Source: Arenimonas sp. (GTDB taxonomy: Bacteria; Pseudomonadota; Gammaproteobacteria; Xanthomonadales; Xanthomonadaceae). Taken from it: a DNA stretch of 64,000 nucleotides. The notes beneath the pieces are model-generated. The model was not told the DNA's origin. It saw only the letters and a list, made by a program, of their open reading frames with translations, and ran no database searches. How positions within the stretch are numbered: the stretch's first letter is position 1; each line of letters opens with the position of its first letter. The translations under genes and the position numbers were made by a program. Location of the stretch: assembly GCF_022842045.1 (NCBI RefSeq), contig NZ_JALHQI010000005.1, forward strand, positions 1-64,000. The letters run 5' to 3'. Positions 27,037-40,242 of this stretch are shown one piece after another.

Positions 27037-28344
27037 TCAGGGCGCCTGGACCTCGCCGCCCTTCATCACCACGTCCACTTTCTTCAGCGCCGTGACGTCC
27101 TCCAGCGGATTGCCGGAGACCGCGATCAGGTCGGCCTGCTTGCCGGGTTCCAGGCTCCCGATGCGGTCGCCCAGGCCCAGCAGGTCGGCGGCATTGCGGG
27201 TGGCCGCGACGATCGCCTGCGCGGGCGTCATGCCGTGCGCCACCATCAGCTCGAATTCGTCGGCGTTGCGGCCGTGCAGGCTGACGCCGGCATCGGTGCC
27301 GAAGGCGATCTTCACGCCGGCCGGCACGGCCTGCTCCAGCGCCTTGCCGGTGATGTCGATGCGCCAGAGGATCTTGTCGAGCACTTCGCCCTGGTAGGCC
27401 TGCGGGTTCGCGGCCAGCCGCTCGCGGTAGCCGTTCACCGTGGACAGGGTCGGCACGTAGTACGCGCCGCTCTCGCGGAACAGGCGCAGGCCCTCCTTGT
27501 CCAGCAGCGTGCCGTGCTCGATCGAGTCCACGCCCAGGCGCAGGGCAAGGTTGATGCCGTCGGCGCCGTGCGCGTGCACCGCCACCTTCTTGCCGTACAT
27601 GCGCGAAGTCTCGACCACTGCGCGCGCCTCGTCCTCGAACATCTGCGCGCCGAGCCCGGCGCCGATGCGGCTGTTCACGCCACCGGTGATCAGCAGCTTG
27701 ATCACGTCGGCGCCCTCGGCGACTTGACGGCGCACCGCACGACGGCAGCTTTCGACGCCGTCGCAGACGTTGCCGCCGGTGTCGAGCGCATCGTGCAGGT
27801 CGGCGCGGTAACCCAGGCGCGGGTCGCCATGCCCGGCGGTGGCCGAGATCGAGGTATTGGCGGTGAGGATGCGCGGCCCGGGCAGCTTGCCGGCGTAGAT
27901 CGCGTCGCGCAGCGCGCGGATCTCGCCGTCACCGTCGCCCAGGTTGCGCACCGTGGTGAAGCCGGCCCGCAGCGTCTTGCGGGCGTTGACGGCGGCCTCG
28001 AGCGCGTTGTCGGCCGGGCTGCGCTGCACTTCGGCCAGCTGGCCTGCGACGCCGCCGAGGTCGTTGGTGAGGTGCACGTGGCTGTCGATCAGGCCCGGCA
28101 ACACGAAATGCTGGCGCAGGTCGAGCACGCGCGCGTCGGCCGGCGCGCCGAACGCGGCGGCGTCGAGGTGGCCGTCTCGCACCTGTTCGACCTTGCCGTC
28201 ACGGATGAACAGCGTGGCGGCGCCGCGCGGCGCCTGGCCCGGGCGATCGAGCAGTTGGCCAGCCTGCACGATAACGGTCTGCGCCTGTGCCCCCAGCGAG
28301 GCGGCGAACAGCGAGACGGCGAGGGCAAGGGTTTGGCGGGTCAT
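27037..28344 (-). CDS. Exported amidohydrolase family protein
   Basis: Signal peptide; GLIDSHVHL, HAHGADG, FGTDAG motifs. Confidence 0.9.
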   Translation of the reverse strand: MTRQTLALAVSLFAASLGAQAQTVIVQAGQLLDRPGQAPRGAATLFIRDGKVEQVRDGHLDAAAFGAPADARVLDLRQHFVLPGLIDSHVHLTNDLGGVAGQLAEVQRSPADNALEAAVNARKTLRAGFTTVRNLGDGDGEIRALRDAIYAGKLPGPRILTANTSISATAGHGDPRLGYRADLHDALDTGGNVCDGVESCRRAVRRQVAEGADVIKLLITGGVNSRIGAGLGAQMFEDEARAVVETSRMYGKKVAVHAHGADGINLALRLGVDSIEHGTLLDKEGLRLFRESGAYYVPTLSTVNGYRERLAANPQAYQGEVLDKILWRIDITGKALEQAVPAGVKIAFGTDAGVSLHGRNADEFELMVAHGMTPAQAIVAATRNAADLLGLGDRIGSLEPGKQADLIAVSGNPLEDVTALKKVDVVMKGGEVQAP

Positions 28345-28507
28345 GCAGGCGCTCCGGAAGGTGGGGTGACACGGACGCCGGCCACCCTAGCAAACCTCGC
28401 GTCCCGGGGCCGTCGACGCCCGTCGCGATTCGATGTCGGCGGCGAGCCGCGGACGGGCGACTGGTCCGCCGCGCGCATCCCGGTGCGGCGGGCTCGGCGC
28501 CAGGCCT

Positions 28508-31090
28508 TCACCGGAGAAGCTTCAGCCGGTAGAGCGCCTCGAGCGCCTGCTTGGGCGTCAGCTCGTCGGGATCGATCGCAGCCAGCGCCTCGAGGGCCGG
28601 CGAGGGCGCCGGTGCGAACAGCCCGAACTGCTGCGGCGACTCCAGCGCCGCCGGGCTCATTTCCGCCACCGCGTGCGGCGCGCCGCGCTGCTCCAGTTCC
28701 ACCAGCGTGCGCCGCGCCTGCTCGACCACCGTGCGCGGCAGGCCGGCCAGCGCCGCCACCTGCAGGCCGAAGCTTCGGTTGGCCGGGCCGTCCTTCACTG
28801 CGTGCATGAACACCAGTTTGTCGCCGTGCTCGATCGCGTCCAGGTGCACGTTGGCGATGCCGCTGCCGGGTTCGGCCAGGGCGGTCAGTTCGAAATAGTG
28901 GGTCGCGAACAGGGTGTACGCCCGGTTCGAGTGCGCAAGATGGCGCGCGCAGGCTTCGGCCAGCGCCAGGCCGTCGTAGGTGGAGGTGCCGCGGCCGATC
29001 TCGTCCATCAGCACCAGCGAGTTCGCGGTGGCGTGGTGCAGGATGTAGCTGGTCTCGGCCATCTCGACCATGAAGGTCGACTGGCCCCGGGCCAGGTCGT
29101 CGCCGGCGCCGATGCGGGTGAGGATGCGGTCGATCGGCCCGATCACCGCGCGCGCCGCCGGCACGAAGCTGCCCACGTGCGCCAGCAGCACGATCAGCGC
29201 GTTCTGGCGCATGTAGGTGCTCTTGCCGCCCATGTTCGGGCCGGTGATCACCAGCATGCGGCGGTCTTCGTCCAGCACCAGGTCGTTGGGCTCGAAGGGT
29301 TCGCTGCGGACCGCCTCGACCACCGGGTGGCGGCCGCGCTCGATCCGCAGGCCGGGCGCGTCGGTGAGTTCGGGGCGTGACCAGTCCAGGGCCTGGGCGC
29401 GTTCGGCGAAGGCGGCCAGCACGTCGAGCTCGGCCAGCGCGGCGGCGCAGCGCTTGAGAGACTCCAGTTGCTCGTTCAGCGCGTCCAGCAGCTGCTCGTA
29501 AAGCAGCTTCTCGCGCGCCAGCGAGCGCTCGCGGGCGCTGAGCACCTTGTCCTCGAAGGCCTTCAGCTCTTCGGTGATGTAGCGCTCGGCGCCGGTCAAC
29601 GTCTGGCGGCGCGTGTAGTGCGTGGGCGCGCGCTCGGACTGGCCCTTGCTGATCTCGATGAAGTAGCCGTGCACGCGGTTGTAGCCAACTTTCAGCGTGG
29701 CGATGCCGGTGGCCGCCTTCTCACGTGCTTCCAGGTCGACCAGGAACTGGTCGGCGTTGGTGGACAGCGTGCGCAGCTCGTCGAGCTCCGCGTCGAAGCC
29801 TTCGGCGATGACGCCGCCGTCTCGAAGCAGCACTGGCGGCTGCGGGACGATCGCCGAGGCGAGCAGGGCGGCGTGGCCGGCGTGTTCGCCCAGCGCCGCG
29901 GCCAGCGCCTGCAGGCGCGGCGAATCCAGCGGCGCCAGCACCGCGCGCAGCGCCGGCAGCATGCCCAGGCCGTCGCGCAGCGTGGACAGGTCGCGCGGCC
30001 GCGCCGAACGCAGCGCGACCCGCGAGAGGATGCGCTCGACGTCGCCCAGGCCGCGGAAACGCTCGCGCAATCCGTCGCCGGCCGCCGACGCGACGAAGGT
30101 GGCGACGGCGTGGTGGCGCTCGCCCAGCACGCGGCGGTCGCGCAGCGGGCGGTTGAGCCAGCGGCGCAGCAGGCGGCCGCCCATCGGGCTGATGCTGGCG
30201 TCGAGCACGCCGAGCAGCGTGTGCTCGGTGCGTCCGTCGGTGCGGCTGTCGAGCTCGAGATGGCGGCGGGTGGCGGCGTTGATGGCGATGCCGTCGTCGG
30301 CCGACTCGAAGGCGATGGCGGTCAGGTGCGGCAGGCGCTGCTTCTGGGTTTCCTCGACGTAGGCGAGCAGGGCGCCGGCCGCGCCGATCGCCAGCGGCTT
30401 GTCCTCCAGGCCGAAGCCGGTGAGGTCGTGCAGCGAGAAGAAGCGGAGCAGCTGGCGCCGGCAGGCGTCGGCGTCGAAGCCCCAGGGCGGCCGGCGGCGC
30501 AGGCCGGGCAGGGTGGCGACCGCGGTCGGCCAGCCGTCTTCGTCTGGCAGCAGGATTTCAGCAGGATCCAGTCGCGCGAGTTCGGCGGTGAGCTGGTCCT
30601 CGGTGCCTACTTCAGACACCAGGAAGCGGCCGCCCGCGAGGTCGGCCCAGGCGATGCCAAATCCCTGCTTGCCGCGCGAGACCGCCAGCAGCAGCGTGTC
30701 GCGCCGCTCCTGCAGCAGCGCCTCGTCGGTGACGGTGCCGGGCGTGACGATGCGCACGACCTTGCGCTCGACCAGGCCCTTCGAGGCCGCCGGATCGCCG
30801 ATCTGCTCGCAGATGGCGACCGATTCGCCCAGCGCGACCAGGCGGGCCAGGTAGCCCTCCATCGCATGCACCGGCACGCCGGCCATCGGGATCGGCGAAC
30901 CGGCCGAGGCGCCGCGCTGGGTCAGGGTGATGTCGAGCAGGCGCGCGGCCTTGCGCGCATCGTCGTAGAACAGCTCGTAGAAATCGCCCATCCGGAAGAA
31001 CAGCAGGATGTCCGGGTGCTCCGCCTTGGCGGCGAAGAACTGGCGCATCAACGGGGTGTGGGCGGGGCTGTTCGGATCAGGCGTGGACAT
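28508..31090 (-). CDS. mutS: DNA mismatch repair protein MutS
   Basis: [52 protein letters not shown]. Confidence 0.98.
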   Translation of the reverse strand: MSTPDPNSPAHTPLMRQFFAAKAEHPDILLFFRMGDFYELFYDDARKAARLLDITLTQRGASAGSPIPMAGVPVHAMEGYLARLVALGESVAICEQIGDPAASKGLVERKVVRIVTPGTVTDEALLQERRDTLLLAVSRGKQGFGIAWADLAGGRFLVSEVGTEDQLTAELARLDPAEILLPDEDGWPTAVATLPGLRRRPPWGFDADACRRQLLRFFSLHDLTGFGLEDKPLAIGAAGALLAYVEETQKQRLPHLTAIAFESADDGIAINAATRRHLELDSRTDGRTEHTLLGVLDASISPMGGRLLRRWLNRPLRDRRVLGERHHAVATFVASAAGDGLRERFRGLGDVERILSRVALRSARPRDLSTLRDGLGMLPALRAVLAPLDSPRLQALAAALGEHAGHAALLASAIVPQPPVLLRDGGVIAEGFDAELDELRTLSTNADQFLVDLEAREKAATGIATLKVGYNRVHGYFIEISKGQSERAPTHYTRRQTLTGAERYITEELKAFEDKVLSARERSLAREKLLYEQLLDALNEQLESLKRCAAALAELDVLAAFAERAQALDWSRPELTDAPGLRIERGRHPVVEAVRSEPFEPNDLVLDEDRRMLVITGPNMGGKSTYMRQNALIVLLAHVGSFVPAARAVIGPIDRILTRIGAGDDLARGQSTFMVEMAETSYILHHATANSLVLMDEIGRGTSTYDGLALAEACARHLAHSNRAYTLFATHYFELTALAEPGSGIANVHLDAIEHGDKLVFMHAVKDGPANRSFGLQVAALAGLPRTVVEQARRTLVELEQRGAPHAVAEMSPAALESPQQFGLFAPAPSPALEALAAIDPDELTPKQALEALYRLKLLR

Positions 31091-31225
31091 GAAGGCAGGC
31101 AGTCAGGGGATGGACGGCGAAAGTCCGACCGTCGGAACTGCTGCATTGTGCCGCATGCGGTCGGCACGCGCCCCGCCAACGGGAGTGTCGCCGGGCTGGC
31201 CGTCGGGCCAACCCGGCGAGGTCGC

Positions 31226-32425
31226 TTACTCGGCGGCCCGGGCTTCGGCGGGCTCGTCCGGCTTGAAGCTGACCGGCACGCGGACCCAGCCCTCCACCCT
31301 CTCGCCCGAGGCGCCATTTCGACCGGCGTTGAAGCGCCAGTTCCAGGCCGCTTCCACCGCTTGCTGGTCGAACAGGCCCGCGGGCGTGGATTCGGCGACC
31401 TTGATTTCCTTGGGCACGCCGTCCACGCCGACCAGGATCTCCAGCATGACCATGCCGCCCAAGCCTTGGTCGGCGGCCTCCTTGGGATACTTCGGCGGGG
31501 TCAGCGAATCCACGTCGGTGAGCGTGGAGAGGGGCACGGCCCCGGCAGCCGGTGCCACCGGCTGCGCGGCCCACGCGGCCAGGGTGGTGGTGGCTGCCAG
31601 CGCGAGCGTCAAAACGGCGGCGATGCGGCGTCGACGCGGGCTGGGCAAGGTTTGCTTGAGCATGCTGATCCTCTCCTTCAGGGGGTGGCTGGACTGCCAA
31701 TGGCAGCCCACGGGAAGGCCGAAAGCGGCCAGTTGGGTCTTCAGCATCGCGTCGCCGTAGCTGCGCCGCGCCGCCGGGAAACGGGCCACCACGGCGGCAT
31801 CGCAGGCGAGTTCCTGGTCGAAGCGGAAGCGCGCTGCCGCGACGTGCACCAGCGGGTGGAACCAGAAGAGGCAGCGCATCAGCGTGGCCAGGGCTTGCGC
31901 GGGGATGTCGCCGCGCTCGATATGAAGCTGCTCGTGGGCGATTACCAGGCGCTGCTCGTCCGGCGTGTAGCGGGACTGGAAATCGGAGGGCAGCACGATG
32001 CGGGGGCGCCACAGGCCGCTGACGGCCGGCGTGGCCCATTCGGACGCGTCGTGGGCCTGCCCCGGCAAGCGCGTCACGCTGCGAAGGAAGCGGCGCTGGC
32101 GGACCAGCATGAGCAGCATCCACGCCGCGGCACCCAGCAGCCAGAGACCCAGCAGGCCCGGCGCCATCGATACCGCGGCCTGCGTCGTCGTCGGCATCGC
32201 GGCGAACAGTGAGACCGCCTGCACGGTGCCGATGGTCGCGGATACCCCGGTCGGGGCAGGCACCAGGACCGCCATCACGGCCAGCGGCGCGATTGCCCAG
32301 CATGCGTAGGCCGCGCGCGCGCCGGCCCAGCGGCGCAGCGGCCGGCGCAAGGCCAGCACCAGGGCCAGGGCAAGGGTCAGGGCGACGCTGGCCTGGAGCA
32401 GTTCGATCAGGGCGTCACTTGCCAT
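31226..32425 (-). CDS. M56 (BlaR1/MecR1-like) metallopeptidase with C-terminal TonB-like domain
   Basis: Multi-TM N-terminus, zinc motif VIAHEQLHIERGD; C-terminal PPKYPKEAADQGLGGMVMLEILVGVDGVPKEIKVAESTPAGLFDQQAVEAAWNWRF (TonB_C pattern). Confidence 0.88.
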   Translation of the reverse strand: MASDALIELLQASVALTLALALVLALRRPLRRWAGARAAYACWAIAPLAVMAVLVPAPTGVSATIGTVQAVSLFAAMPTTTQAAVSMAPGLLGLWLLGAAAWMLLMLVRQRRFLRSVTRLPGQAHDASEWATPAVSGLWRPRIVLPSDFQSRYTPDEQRLVIAHEQLHIERGDIPAQALATLMRCLFWFHPLVHVAAARFRFDQELACDAAVVARFPAARRSYGDAMLKTQLAAFGLPVGCHWQSSHPLKERISMLKQTLPSPRRRRIAAVLTLALAATTTLAAWAAQPVAPAAGAVPLSTLTDVDSLTPPKYPKEAADQGLGGMVMLEILVGVDGVPKEIKVAESTPAGLFDQQAVEAAWNWRFNAGRNGASGERVEGWVRVPVSFKPDEPAEARAAE

Positions 32426-32783
32426 TGTCGAGATCCTTCAGCAGCCGCTTCACGTCGGCGATGTCCTTGGGCGAGAGCTTGTGGGTTTCGGTGAAATGGG
32501 CGATGAGCGGCGCAAGCCGGCCGTCGAACACGCGCTCGAGCAGGTTGCTGCTCTGGCTGCGGGCCCAGGCCTCGCGGGTCAGCACCGGCGAGTAGCTGAA
32601 GCGCCGGCCGTCTTTCGCCGCCTTCACTGCGCCCTTCTTCACCAGGCGGCCCAGCAGGGTCTTGATGGTGGACACCTGCCAGTCCTGGTCGCGGGACAGT
32701 TCGGTGATCACTTCCTCCGAACTGCGGGGGCTGCCGCGCCAGAGCACTTCCATGACGACGCTTTCGGCTTCGCTGATCTGCAT
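32415..32783 (-). CDS. BlaI/MecI/CopY family transcriptional repressor
   Basis: 122 aa; ISEAESVVMEVLWRGSPRSSEEVITELSRDQDWQVSTIKTLLGRLVKKGAV winged helix. Confidence 0.92.
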   Translation of the reverse strand: MQISEAESVVMEVLWRGSPRSSEEVITELSRDQDWQVSTIKTLLGRLVKKGAVKAAKDGRRFSYSPVLTREAWARSQSSNLLERVFDGRLAPLIAHFTETHKLSPKDIADVKRLLKDLDNGK

Positions 32784-32792
32784 GGGCTCGTC

Positions 32793-32841
32793 TACGTTTG
32801 TAATCCTGGCTGAAGACTACAGATGTAAACGAATGTGTCAA
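32793..32841 (-). promoter_or_regulatory. Predicted BlaI-type operators and sigma70-like promoter of blaI-M56 operon
   Basis: TACAGATGTA (32818-32827, perfect TACA-N2-TGTA) within/overlapping a TTGACA (32836-32841) N16 TAGTCT (32814-32819) promoter on minus strand; second imperfect TACGTTTGTA at 32793-32802. Confidence 0.7.
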
Positions 32842-32900
32842 GCGGTGGGCGGCAGCCGACAGCGGTAGCCACTTCCGGCGCCGCGGACTAGGCTTGGCGC

Positions 32901-33407
32901 ATGGACTCCCGACCGCTGCCCCAAGACGACCTGCTGCACGCCCTGGCCGAGCAGGTGGGCGCCGCCCTCCAGGCCCGACACCTGATGCTGGCCACGGCCG
33001 AAAGCTGCACCGGCGGCTGGATCGCCAAGATGATCACGGACATCCCGGGCTGCTCGGCGTGGTTCGATTGCGGCATGGCCGCCTACAGCTACGAGGCCAA
33101 GCAGGCGCTGCTGGGCGTGCGGCCCGAGACCCTGATCGAGCACGGCGCAGTCAGCCGCGAAACCGTCGTGGAAATGGTGTCCGGCGCGCTGGTCACCTCA
33201 GGCGCCAGCATCGCGGTGGCCGTGACCGGGATCGCCGGCCCCACCGGCGGCAGCGCGGAGAAGCCCGTTGGCACCGTCTGGTTGGGTTGGAAGCGGCGCG
33301 GCGGCTACCCCAAGGCCGAGCTGTTCCACTTCGACGGCGACCGCGAAGCCGTGCGCCGGCAGACCGTGGAAGCCGCGCTGCGCGGCCTGCTGGAACTGGC
33401 CCGCTAA
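32901..33407 (+). CDS. pncC: CinA C-terminal family nicotinamide-nucleotide amidase
   Basis: ATAESCTGGWIAKMITDIPGCSAWFDCGMAAYSYEAK. Confidence 0.93.
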   Translation: MDSRPLPQDDLLHALAEQVGAALQARHLMLATAESCTGGWIAKMITDIPGCSAWFDCGMAAYSYEAKQALLGVRPETLIEHGAVSRETVVEMVSGALVTSGASIAVAVTGIAGPTGGSAEKPVGTVWLGWKRRGGYPKAELFHFDGDREAVRRQTVEAALRGLLELAR

Positions 33408-33424
33408 CCCGCGCCAAAAAGTGC

Positions 33425-33464
33425 TTGACAGGGCGGGGAGGATTGTTAGTAGTATTACTACTAA
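33425..33464 (+). promoter_or_regulatory. lexA promoter with LexA box
   Basis: TTGACA at 33425-33430; perfect palindrome TTAGTAGTA-T-TACTACTAA at 33446-33464, matching the Xanthomonas-type LexA motif. Confidence 0.88.
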
Positions 33465-34120
33465 TGGACATCACCGACACCCAGCAGGCCATCCTGGCCA
33501 TGATCACCGAGCGCATTGAGGCCGACGGCGTGCCGCCGTCCCAGGTCGAGATCGCCCATGCCTTCGGCTTCAAGGGCGTGCGCGCGGCCCAGTACCACCT
33601 GGAGGCCCTCGAGCTGGCCGGCGCCATCCGTCGCGTGCCGGGGCAGGCCCGCGGCATCCGCCTGGTGGCCCCGGTCGCGCCGCCCCAGAACGTGTCGTCC
33701 CCGGCCGCGGACCTCGTCCCCGCGGCCGGGGACGACCTCCTTCGCCTGCCCGTGCTCGGCCAGGTCGCGGCCGGCCTGCCCATCGGTGCCGACGCCGGCC
33801 TCCACGACATGGTCCTGCTCGATCGCGTCTTCTTCTCGCCGGCGCCCGACTACCTGCTCAAGGTCAAGGGCGACTCCATGCGTGACGAAGGCATCCTGCA
33901 CGGCGACCTGATCGGCGTGCACCGCACCAACGACGCGCGCAGCGGCCAGATCGTCGTCGCCCGCATTGATGAGGAAATCACCGTGAAGCTGCTCAAGATT
34001 GGCAAGGATGGCATCCGCCTGCTCCCCCGCAATCCCGACTATGCGCCCATCGTGGTGAAGCCCGACCAGGAGTTCGCGATCGAAGGACTTTACTGCGGCC
34101 TCGTAAGGCCGAACCGTTGA
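33464..34120 (+). CDS. lexA: SOS repressor LexA
   Basis: [49 protein letters not shown]; Ser/Lys protease domain with [10 protein letters not shown]. Confidence 0.97.
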   Translation: MDITDTQQAILAMITERIEADGVPPSQVEIAHAFGFKGVRAAQYHLEALELAGAIRRVPGQARGIRLVAPVAPPQNVSSPAADLVPAAGDDLLRLPVLGQVAAGLPIGADAGLHDMVLLDRVFFSPAPDYLLKVKGDSMRDEGILHGDLIGVHRTNDARSGQIVVARIDEEITVKLLKIGKDGIRLLPRNPDYAPIVVKPDQEFAIEGLYCGLVRPNR

Positions 34121-34302
34121 GCTTCGGTGGCAAGAAGTCCGGCCCGAAGAAGTCGCTTTCCCTACAGCGCATCGAGGCGGAAGCGGCTGCCGCGGAGGCC
34201 GCCGCTCCGGCAGATTCAGGGCCAGCCGCCGGTTCTCAGTCCGTGAGACCCCGCCCCGCTAACCTCGCCACACCTGACAACAAACCCCCGAGGAACCCGA
34301 CG

Positions 34303-35337
<1,035 letters not shown>

Positions 35338-35365
35338 GACGGCACGCGGGGCGCGGGGCGAGCGC

Positions 35366-35878
35366 ATGGGATTCGGTGACCGCCCCGAGCGTCCGAAGCC
35401 GGACGCCTACCAGAAGGCGCTGGAATTGCTGGTCCGGCGGGAGCACTCCCGCCGTGACCTGAGGCGCAAGCTGGGGCTGCGCGGCGCCGACCCCGAGGAG
35501 GCGGAGGCCGCCATCGAAAAGCTGGCTGGCCTCGGCTACCAGGACGACCTGCGATTCGGCACCGCCTTCGCCCGCGATCGGGCGCACTCGGGCTACGGCC
35601 CCGTCCGCATCCGCCAGGAACTGGCGGGGCATGGCCTGCCGGCGGAGGCCGTGGTGCAGGCCCTGGACGCCTGCGAAACCGACTGGGCCGGGTCGGCCCG
35701 GGCGCTGATCGACAAGCGCTTCCGGCCCGCCGACCTCGCAGATCCGGCGCGGCGACGGAAAGCCGTGGATTTCCTGCTGCGGCGCGGTTTTGACCAGAAC
35801 GCCGCCTATGGCGCGGTCCGTGGCCGGGCTGGAGACGTCGGTGGCTTCGGTGAGCCGGACGAGCCAGGCGAGCTCTGA
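35366..35878 (+). CDS. recX: Regulatory protein RecX
   Basis: ALELLVRREHSRRDLRRKLGLRG..., follows recA. Confidence 0.93.
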   Translation: MGFGDRPERPKPDAYQKALELLVRREHSRRDLRRKLGLRGADPEEAEAAIEKLAGLGYQDDLRFGTAFARDRAHSGYGPVRIRQELAGHGLPAEAVVQALDACETDWAGSARALIDKRFRPADLADPARRRKAVDFLLRRGFDQNAAYGAVRGRAGDVGGFGEPDEPGEL

Positions 35879-36045
35879 ACCCCTGCGGCCGCATGGCCAA
35901 AGCCTCCGGACCCCGCTCCGGGGCTGGTAATCTTGGCGGCCACGCCATCCGGTTGTGATTTCCGGCTCCGCCCCGCATCTGCAGGGCAGGGCGGGCAGGT
36001 TACGCCGCGGCCCCGCCTCCGAGTTCCCAGAGCCCCACGCCGTCC

Positions 36046-38709
<2,664 letters not shown>

Positions 38710-38853
38710 GCGCGGACTTCCGCGCGGCGCGTTTCGTTGCGCCCCGCCCGGTAGCGCACTACCATCGGAAAACGCCGCGATCTTGCGGCTGGGAACCGCG
38801 CGCAGCAACCGGGTCGCGCGGGCCGGTGCAGGGACGTATCGGGAGGGAGAGCG

Positions 38854-39072
38854 ATGCTGATTTTGACGCGTAGGGTGGGAGAGACCCTGATGATCGGTGA
38901 CTCGGTCACCGTGACGGTGCTGGGTGTCAAGGGCAACCAGGTGCGTATCGGCATCACGGCGCCCAAGGACGTGGCCGTGCATCGCGAGGAAATCTTCCAG
39001 CGCATCCAGAAGGACGACGGCGAGGCGCCCGGCGCCGCCGCCGCCGATGCGGGTTTACCGAAGCCCGATTGA
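38854..39072 (+). CDS. csrA: Carbon storage regulator CsrA
   Basis: [47 protein letters not shown]. Confidence 0.97.
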   Translation: MLILTRRVGETLMIGDSVTVTVLGVKGNQVRIGITAPKDVAVHREEIFQRIQKDDGEAPGAAAADAGLPKPD

Positions 39073-39127
39073 AAGGCTATCCTATGCGGCCGGTTTCGCC
39101 CGACAGGGCGGGGCCGGTGTCCGTTCC

Positions 39128-39220
39128 GGAGTGATGCCCGAGTGGCCGAAGGGGCTCCCCTGCTAAGGGAGTATCGGGTCAAAAGCCTGATCGAGGGTTC
39201 GAATCCCTCTCACTCCGCCA
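39128..39220 (+). tRNA. tRNA-Ser(GCT)
   Basis: GGAGTGA...TCACTCC-G-CCA, long variable arm, loop CTGCTAA. Confidence 0.95.
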
Positions 39221-39229
39221 GGTCGAATC

Positions 39230-39255
39230 CGCCGCCGCAAGGCGGCGATTTTTTC
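39230..39255 (+). terminator. Terminator after tRNA-Ser
   Basis: CCGCCGCC-GCAA-GGCGGCG-ATTTTTTCG. Confidence 0.6.
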
Positions 39256-39359
39256 GCCCCGGCAACGACGACGGACAGGGTGTGTTTGGGTGGCCCGCGG
39301 ATTAGTTTCATCGCAGGCATTGACGGCTCCCCCAGCGTCCCCCATAATTTCGCTTCTGC

Positions 39360-39436
39360 GCGCCCGTAGCTCAGCTGGATAGAGCACCAGGCTACGAACT
39401 TGGTGGTCGGGAGTTCGAATCTCTCCGGGCGCGCCA
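39360..39436 (+). tRNA. tRNA-Arg(ACG)
   Basis: GCGCCCG...CGGGCGC-G-CCA, loop CTACGAA. Confidence 0.95.
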
Positions 39437-39448
39437 CTCTTCGGCAAA

Positions 39449-39475
39449 CAGGGTGCTTCGGCACCCTTTTTGTTC
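39449..39475 (+). terminator. Terminator after tRNA-Arg(ACG)
   Basis: GGGTGC-TTCG-GCACCCTTTTTGTT. Confidence 0.8.
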
Positions 39476-39571
39476 GGTGGCCCAGGCAGGTGGTGCATTG
39501 CACCTCCCGCCGGGGCGGCCGTAAAGTTGTGACTCGTGCGGCGCGCCTTCCCGGGTGCCGGGCTTCACCGC

Positions 39572-39648
39572 CGGGGTATAGCTCAGCCTGGTAGAGCGCC
39601 AGCTTTGGGAGCTGGATGTCGTGGGTTCGAATCCCTCTGCCCCGACCA
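39572..39648 (+). tRNA. tRNA-Pro(TGG)
   Basis: CGGGGTA...TGCCCCG-A-CCA, loop TTTGGGA. Confidence 0.95.
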
Positions 39649-39719
39649 GGCCTGCTTCCCCGGCACCTGCGGTAACCGCGCATGGAAGCGGGCGGACGCG
39701 GCCGGTATCATCCCGGCAG

Positions 39720-39796
39720 GCGCCCGTAGCTCAACTGGATAGAGCACCGGCCTTCTAAGCCGGCGGTTGCAGGTTCGATTCCTGCCGGGCGCGCCA
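39720..39796 (+). tRNA. tRNA-Arg(TCT)
   Basis: GCGCCCG...CGGGCGC-G-CCA, loop CTTCTAA. Confidence 0.95.
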
Positions 39797-39834
39797 GGCC
39801 GGGAGGGGTGGAACGGGTTAAGGTTCACAATGTG

Positions 39835-39911
39835 GTGGATGTAGCTCAGTCGGTTAGAGCATCGGATTGTGATTCCGAGGGTCGCGGGTTCGAGTCCCGT
39901 CTTCCACCCCA
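39835..39911 (+). tRNA. tRNA-His(GTG)
   Basis: GTGGATG...CTTCCAC-C-CCA, loop TTGTGAT; G at -1 (39834). Confidence 0.93.
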
Positions 39912-39964
39912 GTTCCAAGCGCGGCATAATGCCGCGTCGCAAGCCGCTTCGGCGGGAAGATAAC

Positions 39965-40040
39965 GGGCCGTTAGCTCAGTTGGTAGAGCAGTTGACTCTT
40001 AATCAATAGGTCGTAGGTTCGAATCCTACACGGCCCACCA
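39965..40040 (+). tRNA. tRNA-Lys(CTT)
   Basis: GGGCCGT...ACGGCCC-A-CCA, loop CTCTTAA. Confidence 0.95.
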
Positions 40041-40072
40041 TCTTCCCGATTGAATCGTCACCGCGCGGCAAT

Positions 40073-40157
40073 GCGAAAGTGGCGGAACTGGTAGACGCGC
40101 TGGATTTAGGTTCCAGTGGGGCAACCCGTGAGAGTTCGAGTCTCTCCTTTCGCACCA
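40073..40157 (+). tRNA. tRNA-Leu(TAG)
   Basis: GCGAAAG...CTTTCGC-A-CCA, loop TTTAGGT, class II variable arm. Confidence 0.95.
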
Positions 40158-40242
40158 TCCGGAAACGGAGGCGCGGGGACGATTCGGGGCTCTGCGGGTT
40201 TTTTCATTTTCGCGCCCGGGAACGGCGCGGTCAGGAGTTGAC

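Noticed and set aside
29468-32212. 914-aa plus-strand ORF
   Set aside because: Antisense of mutS and the M56 gene.
39128-40157. tRNA cluster as genomic-island attachment site
   Set aside because: No integrase, no direct repeat of a tRNA 3' end noticed, and flanking csrA/tig are core genes; alaS-csrA-tRNA-Ser-tRNA-Arg order is conserved in gammaproteobacteria.
40158-40230. Possible terminator after tRNA-Leu
   Set aside because: T-run present (GGGTTTTTTCATTTT) but no convincing GC stem immediately upstream.
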